From positions 28,032,402 to 28,096,401 of the forward strand of contig OY821750.1 of assembly GCA_963682055.1 (NCBI GenBank): DNA of 64,000 nucleotides. Direction: 5' to 3'. Positions 46,854 through 58,122 of this stretch are shown here, piece after piece. The position numbers and the translations under genes were made by a program. The DNA comes from Primula veris (lineage: Eukaryota; Streptophyta; Magnoliopsida; Ericales; Primulaceae). Each line of letters opens with the position of its first letter. Position 1 is the stretch's first letter. Below the pieces are notes generated by a model. The model made no database searches and had not been told where the DNA came from. It saw only the letters and a list, made by a program, of their open reading frames with translations.

Positions 46854-48364
46854 ATTACTACATTTGTTAGATATATGTTGTATGCATCTTACTTCCCCAC
46901 TTCCCTAAATTCTCTTCATTTTGATTTGCGGCTTCTAGTTCTATACTGGTGCACTGGTATTACTCTATTTGTTGAGAATTTCATATTTGTTGAAATTTTC
47001 TACTCATTCATAGTTTAGAATCAGTAGAAATTTTCAGGAACACTGTTATTGCAATATTTTCATTAATGGATTTTCCCATCTCTACATAGAATTCCATAGA
47101 ATGTGTCATGACCAGTGCCAGATTTTCTAATTATTTAATCCCTGAGAACAACAGTACTTCGGTTTTTGCGCAATGGGGACATTATTTTGTAGTTTTATGC
47201 TGTCACCTTTTTTTTTTTAATGACCATAAGAAAAAGCTAGTAGTAACAAGTTTTGAGCCTCAGATATTATTGTAGCTACAATACCACCAACATCATTTCA
47301 CAATATTCTTTGCTAAGTTGACGATATATAATGTATACATTAATTCAAGTAAAAGACGGTGCAAGTTTTCGCTTCTAGGTAAAAATCAATTACTAAGATT
47401 CATATACAGTAATAGATTATGTTTGTATGTACTCTTTCTGAGTTATAGTGTCTTCTTTATTTATTTATTTTGTAATCAAATAGTGTCTTCTTTATAGTGC
47501 CTTCTTTAATTCATTCATACTTATCATTTTACTGAAAAATATACAAAACTTGTAAGATTTACAAACATGATTCATATTTGAACAACTAGTTAGGACCCCC
47601 AGTTAGAAAGCATTTTGGCCTCCAAAACTCGGGAACAAGCATAATATATAGTTGGCAATTTTCTTCATTACTTCATTTTGGCCTTCATTTCTTGATGCCT
47701 CTTGTCCACTGAAAGAATAGTTCGGGTTACCCTTTTGCACTGTTTCAGAGATATTGCCTTAGATGACTGCTAATTTTGCCTAACTCTAAGGTTGCCAATT
47801 ATATAGTTTTTTTTTTTTTTTTAAATCTTTAAGTTCACACTTTTCAAATATCGGTGGTCGCGGACTGGTTCCCTTGATGAGGAAGGTAATTGGAAAAGCT
47901 ATGAGATTTAAGCCGGAAGAAGTCAATTTTCTATCAGATTCATATTAATCAAGTTAATTGTTTCTAGTTTTATGCTCCTAAGAGCTAGAGGTTTTAAACT
48001 GGAAGAGCCTAATTTTTTTAGCAGACTCAAATAAGTCAAGAATTTTGTTTACTGCAACCACAAAATCTTCATGTCTCGGTTCTTGAGGTTAAAATTCACT
48101 TTTAGTTCTTGATGTTGTCTACGAGCATATAAATGTCTCATGAGCTATACATGTAATAACGCATGTTCTATCACTCATTGGGATGATTGTCTCAACGTGT
48201 AGCCATTCTCGGATTAATCGTTTCTGAGGTCAATTCCTTTTCAAACCAACTGATTAATGTATCGATATCAATTGATGAAGATGATCAAAGGAGTATGGAT
48301 AATACTTAAAAATGTAGACAGATTTCAATTTGCAGATGTAATTGCACATAGCTATATTATGTTC
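46854..48364. other. intergenic, no feature seen
   Basis: About 1.5 kb of AT-rich DNA between a MITE and the second solo LTR. I see short poly-T tracts and no coding exon, RNA gene or clear element. Confidence 0.4.
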
Positions 48365-49649
48365 TGTTGGTTTGGTACTATTTCGAATACAATAAATGAA
48401 AGGACAATAAAATAAAGAAGACAGGAACGCAATGGAAATAAACAATTTTATTTCTCACAATTGGAATATGAATTACAATTCCGGACTCAACAAATAAATA
48501 AAACTGCCGGACTGTTATAAAGAAACTGCCGGACTGGTTTTACAGAAACTGCCGGACTGGTTTTACAGAAACTGCCGGACTGGTTTTAACAAACTGCCGG
48601 ACTGGTTTTAAACAAATAAAAAACTGCCGGACTGTTTTTTGTAAATACTGGAAATTACGGAACTGAAAAATAAATAACATAATCGAAAGACTGAAAGTAA
48701 ACAGTACTGAAATGTAAATACAGAAAAGAAACAGTACAGAAAAGTAAATTACAGAAATGAAACGGTACTGAAATGAAATGGACAGAAAGTAAATGACTGA
48801 AAAATAAATAACAGAAAGTAGGCAACTGCTGAGCAGTTTCCCTTAAACAATATTTCCCGAACCACCTTTAAAGGTTTCTGGTTTCGGGACTTTGTTCCCA
48901 AGGTACAACTTCTATCTCAGAGTGGCTCGTATGGAAACCGGCACCGAACCACAGGTCGAGCTGTTGGTGGTGCGGTTCTCTCTCTCTATATGATGCTTAT
49001 GCTGTGAGTTGTGTGTTTGAAGGTGTGTTCAAATGAGAGGGGGAGGGCTGCCTTTTATAGGCTCTACTGAAACCGCAGCCATAAATATAGGTCATCAATT
49101 CTGGGAGTTACACCCCCAGAATCCGCTCACTTTAATTCTGAAACCGCAGCAATCAATTCCATTTATTGCTGGCGTTTCTCTTGCTGGAAACTCTACCCAA
49201 GACCCAAAACACGAGACATTCCCCAAATCCCAAATCCCAAGCCCATGTCCGAGACACGAGCAAGCGCGCGTGTGTGGTACACACTAATACTATTAGGTGT
49301 ATGTGGACATGTTAGTTTAATAACTACATGGGTTGGTATGGTATATATATTGTAAGATTAACTCTTAATCTTTCAATATGGGATTATTCTAAATGGTTTT
49401 CTCATTAACCATTTCGTTTTCCAGATTTTCCAGATTTGAGCTTCCGAGGTATCAACTTTGAAGCCATTTTGTATTCACACCCATTCTCCGAATAGGTCAT
49501 GTGATATACCGTTACGAAGCTCGTCACACGGGCTACTCAACCACGTTGAGTACGGTATAAACAACTCAGCGCTGTTACACGAAATAATGACTCAAAGTTG
49601 GTCCAGTGACCATTCGGAAACACCCATGTTTTCACATGCTTTTCCAACA
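48365..49649 (+). mobile_element. solo LTR, copy 2 (1285 bp)
   Basis: The segment starts TGTTGG and ends CCAACA, with a perfect 5-bp duplication, TGTTC, at 48360-48364 and 49650-49654. It is the longer relative of 44301-45171, and because its target duplication differs the two are independent insertions. It contains a minisatellite at 48480-48640 and a GC-richer centre (48850-49280) that copy 1 lacks or has shortened. No internal retrotransposon region is present. Confidence 0.87.
48500..48640. repeat. minisatellite of about 23 bp inside the solo LTR
   Basis: Six or more units of AAACTGCCGGACTGGTTTTA type lie head to tail. Copy 1 of the LTR has about three diverged and more widely spaced units (44460-44600), so the array has expanded in one copy or shrunk in the other. 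Confidence 0.85.
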
Positions 49650-49914
49650 TGTTCAACAGGGAATAAAGGATTGTGCCACGCTCTAGTTACCTTTTCCTGA
49701 TTCCTTTCCTATTAGGTCTTCAAGTTATTTTTTCATATATTAACTAAATTACTTTAATTGTAAGCTGTATTTCACAATTATAAAATAAAATTCCAGACTG
49801 ATCTTATTGTTGGTGGTGAAGCAGTTATGGGCAACCAACTGGTCAATCTTTTCCCTTTAGCATAGAAATTCAAATACCAAGAGCAGTACTGAAGATGATT
49901 AAGTTACAGGTCCA

Positions 49915-50001
49915 TGGATGTAGTGTTTAAAATAATTAGTTTTGCGATTCAGAAGGGTACGTCTAGCGGCGCAACTTATTGTTCGCTTGCCTTCCATCTA
50001 A
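49915..50001 (+). pseudogene. frameshifted relative of the 39374-39649 ORF
   Basis: The stretch encodes MDVVFKIISFAIQKG and then, one base shifted, LAAQLIVRLPSI before a stop. This matches the last part of the ORF at 39374-39649 (FRILGFAIQKGLAAQFVVRL). The extra base within the glycine-threonine region breaks the frame. Upstream parts of the relative are not recognisable. Confidence 0.5.
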
Positions 50002-50206
50002 GTATATTCAATTCATAATAATTTGAATAAAAATATCGATGAATTAGCTATCAAACGTCATGTAACAAAGAACAAACCTTCACTAATCGTTGTAAACGAG
50101 ACAACAAGACTTTTGTATATATATACTCACTGCTAGTGAGCTGCATATTTATAGACACACAAACACAAACAAACAACATAACAAAGAGAAGTAACAATAA
50201 CATACA

Positions 50207-51496
50207 TCAAGGCTTGGAAACACTCTTTCCCCTGGTTTTATCCAACTGGTTAATAAGATAAAGAGCGTTACTCGTGACTCTTGCCAAATTCGTAATCCTT
50301 CTGTTCACATCTTTCCTCACCTTCCCACCACTAGCCTCCTTAAAACCGTCCAGACACGTTTCATCATTCGTTAGGGCCGCGCTCACCCACGTCTCGACAT
50401 TACTCATCTGCCACCTGAAAAAGAGCCGATTTAAACTTTAATTTTTTTATTGAACATCTAGCAAATTGAAAAAGATAATTAATTTTTCTCTTTCAATTAT
50501 GCCTTTTAAATTTTAGATTAAAAAAAAAACAGAAAAATTCGGCCTTTAAGCGAGAAAACAAAAAATCCGAGATTCGAAGGTGTCGCAGTTATTTGAGTAA
50601 TTCCAAAGTTACAATCTCAGTTGTTCATCAAGTATATCAAATGAAGAATCTAGTTTGTCTCTTTTTACTGTGGTTTTTGAGTTTTTCAATAAGTTACTAA
50701 ACGCATGAGGGGTTGTTTATTTGTAGTTTTTGAGCATATTCTGCCTCTTAATTAAGCTGGTTAACAAAATATTCCCAATTTTTAAGCAAGAAAACCAAAA
50801 GCCTAAGCTCAGAAGCTACACCTAAACAAGGTTTAAATAGGAATAGGCTCTCTAATTAACAAATTCCAATGAAAAAAAATGAAAATTATCAAAAATAAAA
50901 ATATATGTTGATTTGAACATTAAAATTTTCTGCTGCACATCAAGTATTATGTATATATGGAAATTATAAACAAACATTTCAGTTTTTATACATCTGTTGA
51001 GTTATTTTTAGTAAATTTTAACTAAGTAATATTGCAAATAAATAAGCCTTAGTTACCATTTTCTCTAATCCAAAAACACAATAAATAACAATCTAATCTT
51101 TCTTTCAGACGACTAACAAGAAATAAGCGCCGGTCCTGACCTGAACGTCCCACCTCGTAGGCATTTTATCTCCTTAAGAGACTTTCTGAGCTGGTCGACT
51201 GCGTCACCCACCTGGTCGACGCAGTCAGCCAGAGCAAAATGCTCGCGTCTAGTATGCGCCTGAAGTGTAGTCAAGTACGCAGACGCACCGTGGGCATGTG
51301 AGAGACTAACTTTAAGTGCAGCCTGCGCAAGGTCACGAGGGGTATTGGCTGGACCGGTGTAGCTCGAAAGGGTTCTTAAACAAAGGTTTGGGAAACTTGC
51401 ATGGACACATGAGGTTTTTACTAGGTCTTGTTTTGAGGTGGTGGTGGAGATGAGTAGAGGGAGGAGGAGTAGTAACAAGGGTCTTGAAAATGCCAT
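50207..51496 (-). CDS. plant invertase/pectin methylesterase inhibitor (PMEI) family protein, 2 exons, 187 aa
   Basis: Exons on the - strand are 51496-51141 and 50414-50207 (356 and 208 nt; 188 codons). The junction restores GGTFRWQMSNVETWVSAAL, the conserved middle of the family. The start at 51496 was taken instead of an upstream in-frame ATG because it begins a clean signal peptide (MAFSRPLLLLLLPLLISTTT). The four family cysteines are at about residues 30, 39, 92 and 139 (SCVHASFPNLC, ADCVDQVGDA, NDETCLDGF), with one extra Cys at about 112. The mature protein is a four-helix bundle in the apoplast that inhibits either pectin methylesterase or acid invertase; sequence by eye does not decide which. 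No PME catalytic domain follows, so this is a stand-alone inhibitor. Confidence 0.93.
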
Positions 51497-54400
51497 TTTT
51501 TTAAAAATAAAATTATTTTGTTTTTGTTCTTGGGGGTGTGAGTAATAGGAAGTGGAAAGTGAGTACTTATTAGTGATAAAAGCTGATACAGTGTGTGACT
51601 GTGTGTTATGTTCATTGTCATGCTGGACCAAGGGTGGGTACTTTATTATTGCATGGGTAGGTGGTTTTTTATTGTTGCATATTTAATTTTGCTACCCATC
51701 GATATATATTTTTTAGAATTTTTAATAAGAAGTACAAAATATCTTTGAACTTAAAATCTTATTATATGGATGCATATGGGATCATTTTTGCTGCCTAATT
51801 TTTTTTTAGGATAGGTTATCCTAATTTTTTACGAGTTGTTGGGATAAAAAACAATCCAATCTAATGTTTAACAAAACCTATGAAAAAAATATTAAATAAA
51901 AAAAAAGGGTTGACACGATTATATAACCGATATTTTTTCGGTTGATAAATTTATTTTTTATTTTTTACGTAACGTATTTGAAATGCATTGATATGACTTT
52001 TTCGCTACGGCTAATAAATTTGATTTTTATTTTTTTTCTTTATTAAGGTGCACCATAATTTAATTTAAGATGTGCCAACCAATAGAATATTTTAGTTTTA
52101 ATTTTAAATTAATTTTAGGGTAATAGTTATTTTGGGTTCATTAATAGGAGTTGAGTTTTTAGTGGGTGTCACACATTTACCGGGTCTACGGTAGTGTTAC
52201 TCTAAAATAACGTACCGTAATGACATTGAGAACTTAATTTTTTTTAACTACTCGTGTTACCGAATAGTGTATGTAGTCAATTCTACATAATAATATTTTC
52301 ATTATTTTTATTGAATCTTATATGAGATTGATTTTATATAATGGTTCCAAAACATTAGGGCAGCCTGAAAAAATAAACAGCAATAATGGATCCTATGTGG
52401 ACGCTAGACAAATATAGAATTGTGACATTTATGAAAGTAAAAAAAAGTGAACCTTTCCAAGTATAAACATTCATGTCATTGAGTAAGATTTTTTTTGGGT
52501 AGAAAATAGATGGTATGTATGTAAGTATTGTTGATTTTATAAATGATATTATATATGTATGTTCTGATATGACTTTTTAAATCTTAAGGTTGTACATCTA
52601 TAAGGTTGGATGCAATTTACTATTAAAAATTTAGCTTTTGAGTATGAGCATCGTGATCCTAATTAAGATACTAAAAAGCAAACACGTTTTTACCACTTTC
52701 TCCCGTTTATGAAATAAAGGTGCTATAAATTTGATCTCATCTGTTCTTCATGAGCTACCCATTTTTTCTGCACCATAACTCTTAATTAATACAATGAACT
52801 TGGATGGATGGTGCAGTATCATGGGCGAAACTAGGATAATATGGTTTGGCGAACGTGGAAAAAAAAAATTGTTATTAGAATTTTAAGAAAAATAACGGTT
52901 AAAATAATCGAATGCCGAGTTTAAAAGTCTATTCTAAAGTGTTAAAAAAAAACCGAGTTGCTAATTGTAAAAAACACATTAAATTTAAAATTATAAAGAT
53001 ATTTTTTTGTTTCCTAACATCAAAATGAGGTATTCGAATAGTATTTATAGATTTTAAGAAAAAAAACAATGAAATATATGATTGTTATTGAAAATAATGA
53101 GCAATGAAGTGTTACTTATATAACTAAATAAACATGAAAGAAATAAAATATAATAAGTTACGATAATAGTAAATAATCGAACTAATGATTTCTTGTTTAA
53201 GTTTAGATGGTATTGTCAACTGAACTAAGTATGCTTATATATGTTATGGGGGCTATTAATATATATAACCTAATTTTATAAAAAATATCCTATAAAAAAA
53301 ATCGTTTTTAAAATTTACAGGGTGGCAACGGCCTGCCGCCCCCTAAATCTACTCATATGTCATATATAGTTCTTCTATCATCATTTAATTTATAGTAACG
53401 CTATAAAGCTAGACTGATTACCAGCAGTCATTTATGTAATTTTTAAAATTCTTTTGGCAGTCAAACAAAACAAAAATAAAACCCAAAATATAAATATTCA
53501 TGAAACAATAGTTGAAACTGTCTTAAACTTAAATATTAATTAAAAATATTTAAAATTTTAATGATTTTAATATATTTTATTTGACGATTAAACAAAATAA
53601 AAAACAAATCGAATATTATAGAATCCTATTTAAGATTACCATAAAATTAAATATTAATTAAAAATATTAAATATATGACCGAATAGTATACTCTTAAATT
53701 TCGAGGTGAAAATGAAATTTTAAATTTACATTATGAATGGTTGTGTAAGAGTATGATTGAGTTTATACGACTCCATTAACATTATTTGTTTAATTTATGT
53801 GTGAAACTAAAAGCTATCACTATAAGAATATTATCATTTAGTAATGATCATATTTAGATTTATCACTAAAGACAATCAATATAATTTTTATCCTTATTGC
53901 ATTTAAGTTTGGCTTACTACTTGATTCAATATGACCCTCTTTAAACCATCCTTTTCTTGGGGTAATGATAGTCTCGTCCTTTACCGGGATACTGTCACAC
54001 ACTGTAGTTTTTAGATATTATACCAAAACCTAATCAAACTACATCATTTAATGCACTATAAAATGTCCCCAATATTAACATATGTTCATTAATATTCCAA
54101 ATCTTAGATCTCTATTATTTATTCATTTTATATATCTTTGTTTATTTTATTCAATAAAAATTCTAAAAAATTTGAAAAATATTTTTCGATTACTATAAAA
54201 CATGTATCAATACATTTTAATAATTATTTTTAAAAGAAAATCCACACGCAATTTATTTTGAAATAAATGTATAAATTAGTGTAAATTAAACATTAAATCT
54301 TAGAAAAATTATCGAAAACAATATTATGTTCAAGTGTTTTAAAATTTAAATACAATATAATATAAAAGTTTTAAATTTGCGTAACAAGTTATAAAAATTT

Positions 54401-55221
54401 AAATTTTAAATGAAAATAAGTAATGGAACACGAAAACAGATAGAGAATAAGAGATAAAAGATTTGAAATAGTTCCTATGAAAAAAGAAATAGAACACCAT
54501 CATATTAATTAGTACTGCTTTTTGTCATGGGGAAAACTTTATAAAAAGGGTCACGAGAATAGATGCAAGTTCAAAATAACACTTTTTTCGTGATCAATTT
54601 TATGAATTTTCTCACATGACAAATATCAAATAACCCTCATCTATTTTGAATTCTTGCAATTAACTTCCATGCTAGCTATAACTAATTAACTTTTGCAAAT
54701 TCACATGTTAAATCAAAATTTCCATAACTTATAGCCAATTTTCGTACGTTTTGGATAAAATTCATTCCTTTCAAACATATCTAAGAAATTAAATCTACTC
54801 CATTTCCGAGTGTGAAGCCGACAACACGTAAAAAAGGTGTCTATACTGCATTTTTTTTTTTTATGTATTATAGCTAGATATTGAAACAGATTTCATAAAA
54901 TCTAAAGGGAATGATCCGATCAACGACAATTTTTTTGCTTTTCTAAAAATGGTCTTGAGAATTAAATTGTAACATGGGCTTTTTAGCAACTTACCAAAGT
55001 CATGGGTTTAATATACAGAAAGGATGGGAGTATAGCGTTAATTTGCATTTTATCAACAAAATAAAATAAAAATATATGATCATATATGCCTAGATGAGAC
55101 GTGTATATGGGAATGAAAGGGAAAAAAAGGGAAATAAATAATACTAGTACATAGTTAATGGCAAGACTTTAATTTAAGTCGGCATTGGGTCTCACATGAT
55201 TATCAGAACCCATACTGCCAC
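51497..55221. other. gene-free AT-rich region
   Basis: About 3.7 kb upstream of the PMEI gene. It holds a possible degenerate hAT-like element between about 52818 (GGGCGAAACTAGGATAATAT) and 53350 (GGTGGCAACGGCCTGCCGCC). No gene, RNA or clear boundary could be supported. Confidence 0.4.
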
Positions 55222-55237
55222 TGTTAAGGTTGTTGAT

Positions 55238-56942
55238 ATTTTTTTTAATCAGATGGTTATTATTAATTAAACCAACAAGTGATTACAATTTCACGCAATC
55301 TACAAGAAACTAAACATAAACAAAATACAAAGTCACATCTGCGCCCAGACACACCTAACGTCTCATCGAATCATCTCAACCAGAATCGACAAAATAAAGT
55401 ACTAATTGAAAAAATATCAGCTATCAAGTGAGTACTGAAATATTACTGAAGATGGATTGTTTCAATCGCAAATAAGAAAGGTAAAATGGACTCATCCTAT
55501 GTGAGGCAGTTTGCGGACAAATGAACATAGAAAGGCCAAATGACACAGTGTAAACCAACGGGGTGGCAACACACAAATAAACCCGATACAATCAGGGCAA
55601 TCCTGACAATATAATCAAAAGTCGCAACCCACTATACCAAATAGTTCACAAACCAGACAAACATCAACCGAGTAATCGTTCCCTGTCATGAATAGGGACG
55701 AATCAACCAAATAAACCTGATCATATAAACAACAACGACAAGCAAAAGACAAGATCTGTCAATACTCCTAATTTGCCAAAAAAAATTCAGTTATACAATA
55801 CGACGCAATATATGTACAACCATAAAAGCGAGATTCAAATCTAATTGACAAATCAAAAAGCGTTGAATGGGTAAAAATAAATACACAAACTATCATCTAC
55901 GCATAGCAGACAAGCAACATACTTATCGGATCGCAGGAAGGGAGAGACCCGACGGTTCTCAAATTATCCCAATCAATATCTAGTCTGTAGCTCAACTGTG
56001 ACACCAACATTATAATCAACTTAGTCTAAGCAGACCTAGAAAGACGAAAACCTAAAAAACAACTGACGGCTACCCACGGTACAATATCACCACAATCTCT
56101 AGCAAGATTGTGGTAGAGTCACATCCAAAAAGTTCGATAATTGATCCACAATCAAATACGAGGGCCGGTCAAATGTAGGAGGGGAAAGTAAAGGCACGGA
56201 CAATAAAGCGGGGTTTAAAAAAATGACAAAAAATATGACGGAGGTGAGATGGCTAGATGGAGATAGATGAGAAGATGAATAGAGAAAGGAGTGATAAGAC
56301 AGGTCTGAGATGTTAAGACAGAGAGAGAGAGATGATAAGGGAGCAGTGAGATGGAAGAGAAGGATGAGAGAAGGAGATGAAGGGGATGAGAGATGGAGAA
56401 GACGAGAATGGAGAGGAGATAGCGAAACCGCTAAGAGTATACGCATATGATACTCTAAAAACTTTCCTAAACATAAAGTGAAATGTATTTTTTAAAATTT
56501 TTTTAAGCAATTGGGCAATTTTGTACAAAATGTCAGGCTATCAAATTTATTATTATAACCATATAATATTATCTAATATTATTTAGTCTCCATTTAAAAA
56601 AAAAAAAATCAACTTGCATGTGAGTCCAATCATCATTAATAAATTAAAAAGCAAGGACTTTATTAGGTAAGGGAATCATGAAGAGTTCTTTAAAAAAAAA
56701 CATTTTCAAGACTCAAATTTGAAGTCTTTCTAAGGGAAGATGATGAAAGGAGATTTTTTTGGTATAAATCACTAAAAATGAGGAATATGAGTGATTTGAG
56801 AGTTCAGATGCAATTGCTATAAGATAAGGAGAAGAGAAGGATGGTGAGACTGCCTCGGGACATGAAGTGCGGCAGAAGGCCGCCTCCCACCCCAAAACTA
56901 AGACGGCGCAAAAGAAAGAGAGGCCAGGGTTGGGGGCAAAGT
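55238..56942 (-). mobile_element. retroposed insertion of 1.7 kb without ORFs, probable LINE derivative
   Basis: A perfect 16-bp direct repeat, TGTTAAGGTTGTTGAT, lies at 55222-55237 and 56943-56958 and bounds the insert. Immediately after the left copy is ATTTTTTTTAATC, a poly-A tail on the - strand, so the element reads right to left. Its 5' end (near 56940) is GC-rich and pyrimidine-rich; its 3' end is AT-rich and ends TAATAATAACCATCTGATT followed by A's. Long target duplications and a terminal A-run are the signature of target-primed reverse transcription. I found no reverse transcriptase or endonuclease motif on either strand. It therefore looks like a LINE whose coding part is gone, or a long SINE-like derivative. 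Confidence 0.7.
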
Positions 56943-57918
56943 TGTTAAGGTTGTTGATTAATTGGCTATAGGCTGTAAAATTTCAAATTTTCACTTCTAT
57001 TATGATCACCAAAAAGGTGGCAACTGACAACATTTATATTTTAGCAAAAGATTTGTTCCAGATTTTTCCGTCCCTGGTTGTAACTTTTTTGTAGTGTTAC
57101 ATCCGTTTGATATTATGATGGATGATGAAGATTGATTATAACTATGATCGGAATAGTTTTTGTATATCCTTAAAAATGAGAACCACTCTATTAATCTACT
57201 ATACTGTATATACTTGTTGTGTCTCAATTATTGGGTTTAAATACGAAGTTAGGAATGATGAGTAAGCATCATGTGAATGAGTGTACTCTTAGATTCATTT
57301 TTCTTATACAAAACAGGGTTGCTTTTTGAGCCTCCCTTTTAAAACAAGGGCATGTGACTATCCCAGCAGTGTTGACAGAGCAATATGGGCCATACCAATA
57401 AATATAATGTACCAGTAATAAGTTAAAAAAAAACAACCAGTTCCCAATAATATCCTCATGTTATTTAATATTCTAATACTTTTATTTTTCGATTTTCGTA
57501 GCCTAAGCTTTTCATTTCCATTGAGGAGATATAGATGGGGTTTGAGAGGATAATGTTGTGAATGCTTTGACATCATGAATTCATGCATATCCAACGGTTC
57601 CATGCATCATGACTTCTCCAACGTGGATTTAAGTAATAACTATAATAAATAAATAAAATGTCAGTTTAAAAATGAACAAAAAATTAATAATTTTAAATAT
57701 TATCAAAATCACTCTACAGTCTTACTGAACTGTAAACATTTTAGACGCTTTGTGTATATGGGGAAGACATTAGCAGCAGAAGCGGCTCCGGCCTTCGGGC
57801 ACCCACAATAGACACACATGTGTCGAGTCTCCAAAAATTACATTTATTTGATACCTCAAATTTAGAACCCTACTAAACATAAAATCCGTGAAGTCTAGTA
57901 CATGAAAAAGATAAAAGA

Positions 57919-58122
57919 CACTGCAAGAAAATAACTGTATAAAAATAATTGGTCTATTACTATATGTTTTGTTGTAAAAAATTCAGCAACAGTATAGTAA
58001 CAGTTATCAGCACTTAGCAACAGAAATTGTTGTTATACTGTTGCTAAATTTCAGTAATAAATCGTATAGTATCAGACAAACTGTAACTAAACTGTTGCCA
58101 TATGGATTTTTTTTTTTTAGTG
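57919..58122. mobile_element. CACTA-type MITE (TTGCTA/CAACAG family)
   Basis: The element starts CACTGCAAGAAAATAAC and ends TTTTTTTTTAGTG. AGA flanks both sides (57916-57918, 58123-58125). The interior has inverted GTTGCTAA/TTAGCAAC motifs, which also occur at 58770-58860 and near 61805. Confidence 0.75.

Noticed and set aside
48500..48640. CRISPR-like array of short repeats
   Set aside because: The units are contiguous with no unique spacers, lie inside a plant LTR, and the genome is eukaryotic.
49033..49287. 84-aa ORF within the second solo LTR
   Set aside because: It lies wholly inside a non-coding LTR and has no recognisable domain; copy 1 does not preserve it.
44301..49649. A single LTR retrotransposon carrying a captured CPN20 gene
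   Set aside because: Each LTR copy has its own different 5-bp target duplication, and there is no primer-binding site or polyprotein between them. Two solo LTRs explain the data better.
56099..56446. 115-aa Ser/Leu-rich ORF on the - strand
   Set aside because: It is a low-complexity translation of a pyrimidine-rich tract in the retroposed element, without domain or conservation signal.
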